Source of the DNA: Kiritimatiellia bacterium
GTDB taxonomy: Bacteria > Verrucomicrobiota > Kiritimatiellia > CAIQIC01 > Lenti-01
NCBI GenBank assembly: GCA_018432565.1
Contig: JAHDSS010000446.1
Span: 1 to 6,037, forward strand
Direction of reading: 5' to 3'
Length of the DNA: 6,037 nucleotides
Both the position numbers and the translations under genes were made by a program. This document shows, in pieces, positions 6,033 through 6,037 of this stretch. Under the pieces are notes generated by a model. The model was not told where the DNA came from. It saw only the letters and a program-made list of their open reading frames with translations, and did not search any database. The stretch's first letter is position 1. The number at the start of each line of letters is the position of its first letter.

Positions 6033-6037
6033 GTCAG

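Overview
The window is a compact, GC-rich (about two thirds G+C by eye) bacterial chromosome segment. All supportable genes lie on the minus strand, so it reads from right to left. The order is a HIT-family nucleotide phosphorylase/hydrolase (5514-6032), a short PhoH-like ATPase (4513-5490), a 7TM-HD cyclic-di-AMP phosphodiesterase of the PgpH type (2099-4516), YbeY (1735-2199), RecO (998-1738) and a class I SAM-dependent methyltransferase (176-874). The phoH-pgpH-ybeY-...-recO order is the one known from Firmicutes such as Bacillus subtilis, where dgkA, cdd and era lie between ybeY and recO; here those three are absent. High GC, the HIT subtype (N-terminal LWAPWRMEFI) and the protein style fit a non-Firmicute, perhaps a member of the PVC group (Kiritimatiellota/Verrucomicrobiota) or a deltaproteobacterial-type lineage. 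That assignment is inference and is weak.

The first five genes look like one transcription unit. HIT to phoH has a 23-nt gap, phoH to pgpH a 4-nt GTGA overlap, pgpH to ybeY a 101-nt overlap, and ybeY to recO a 4-nt ATGA overlap. Functionally this is a housekeeping cluster. YbeY and PhoH/YbeZ-type proteins act in 16S rRNA maturation and RNA quality control. PgpH lowers c-di-AMP, RecO loads RecA during recombinational repair, and the HIT protein handles dinucleoside polyphosphates. The operon promoter must lie to the right of the window. The methyltransferase follows recO after 123 nt and may or may not be co-transcribed.

The leftmost 175 bases hold no supportable gene. They contain an AT-rich island with a perfect 26-bp palindrome (116-141), a second interrupted hairpin (69-96), a nine-C run (53-61) and a strong AT-rich hairpin (9-39). 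The palindrome looks like a repressor operator, probably for a gene to the left of the window.

I do not see a novel defence, mobile or biosynthetic system. The points most worth a second look are the pgpH 3' end, which appears to have read through an ancestral GTGA stop into ybeY (or carries a one-base assembly error); the YbeY metal site, where the third histidine is Asp; and the orphan palindromic operator.
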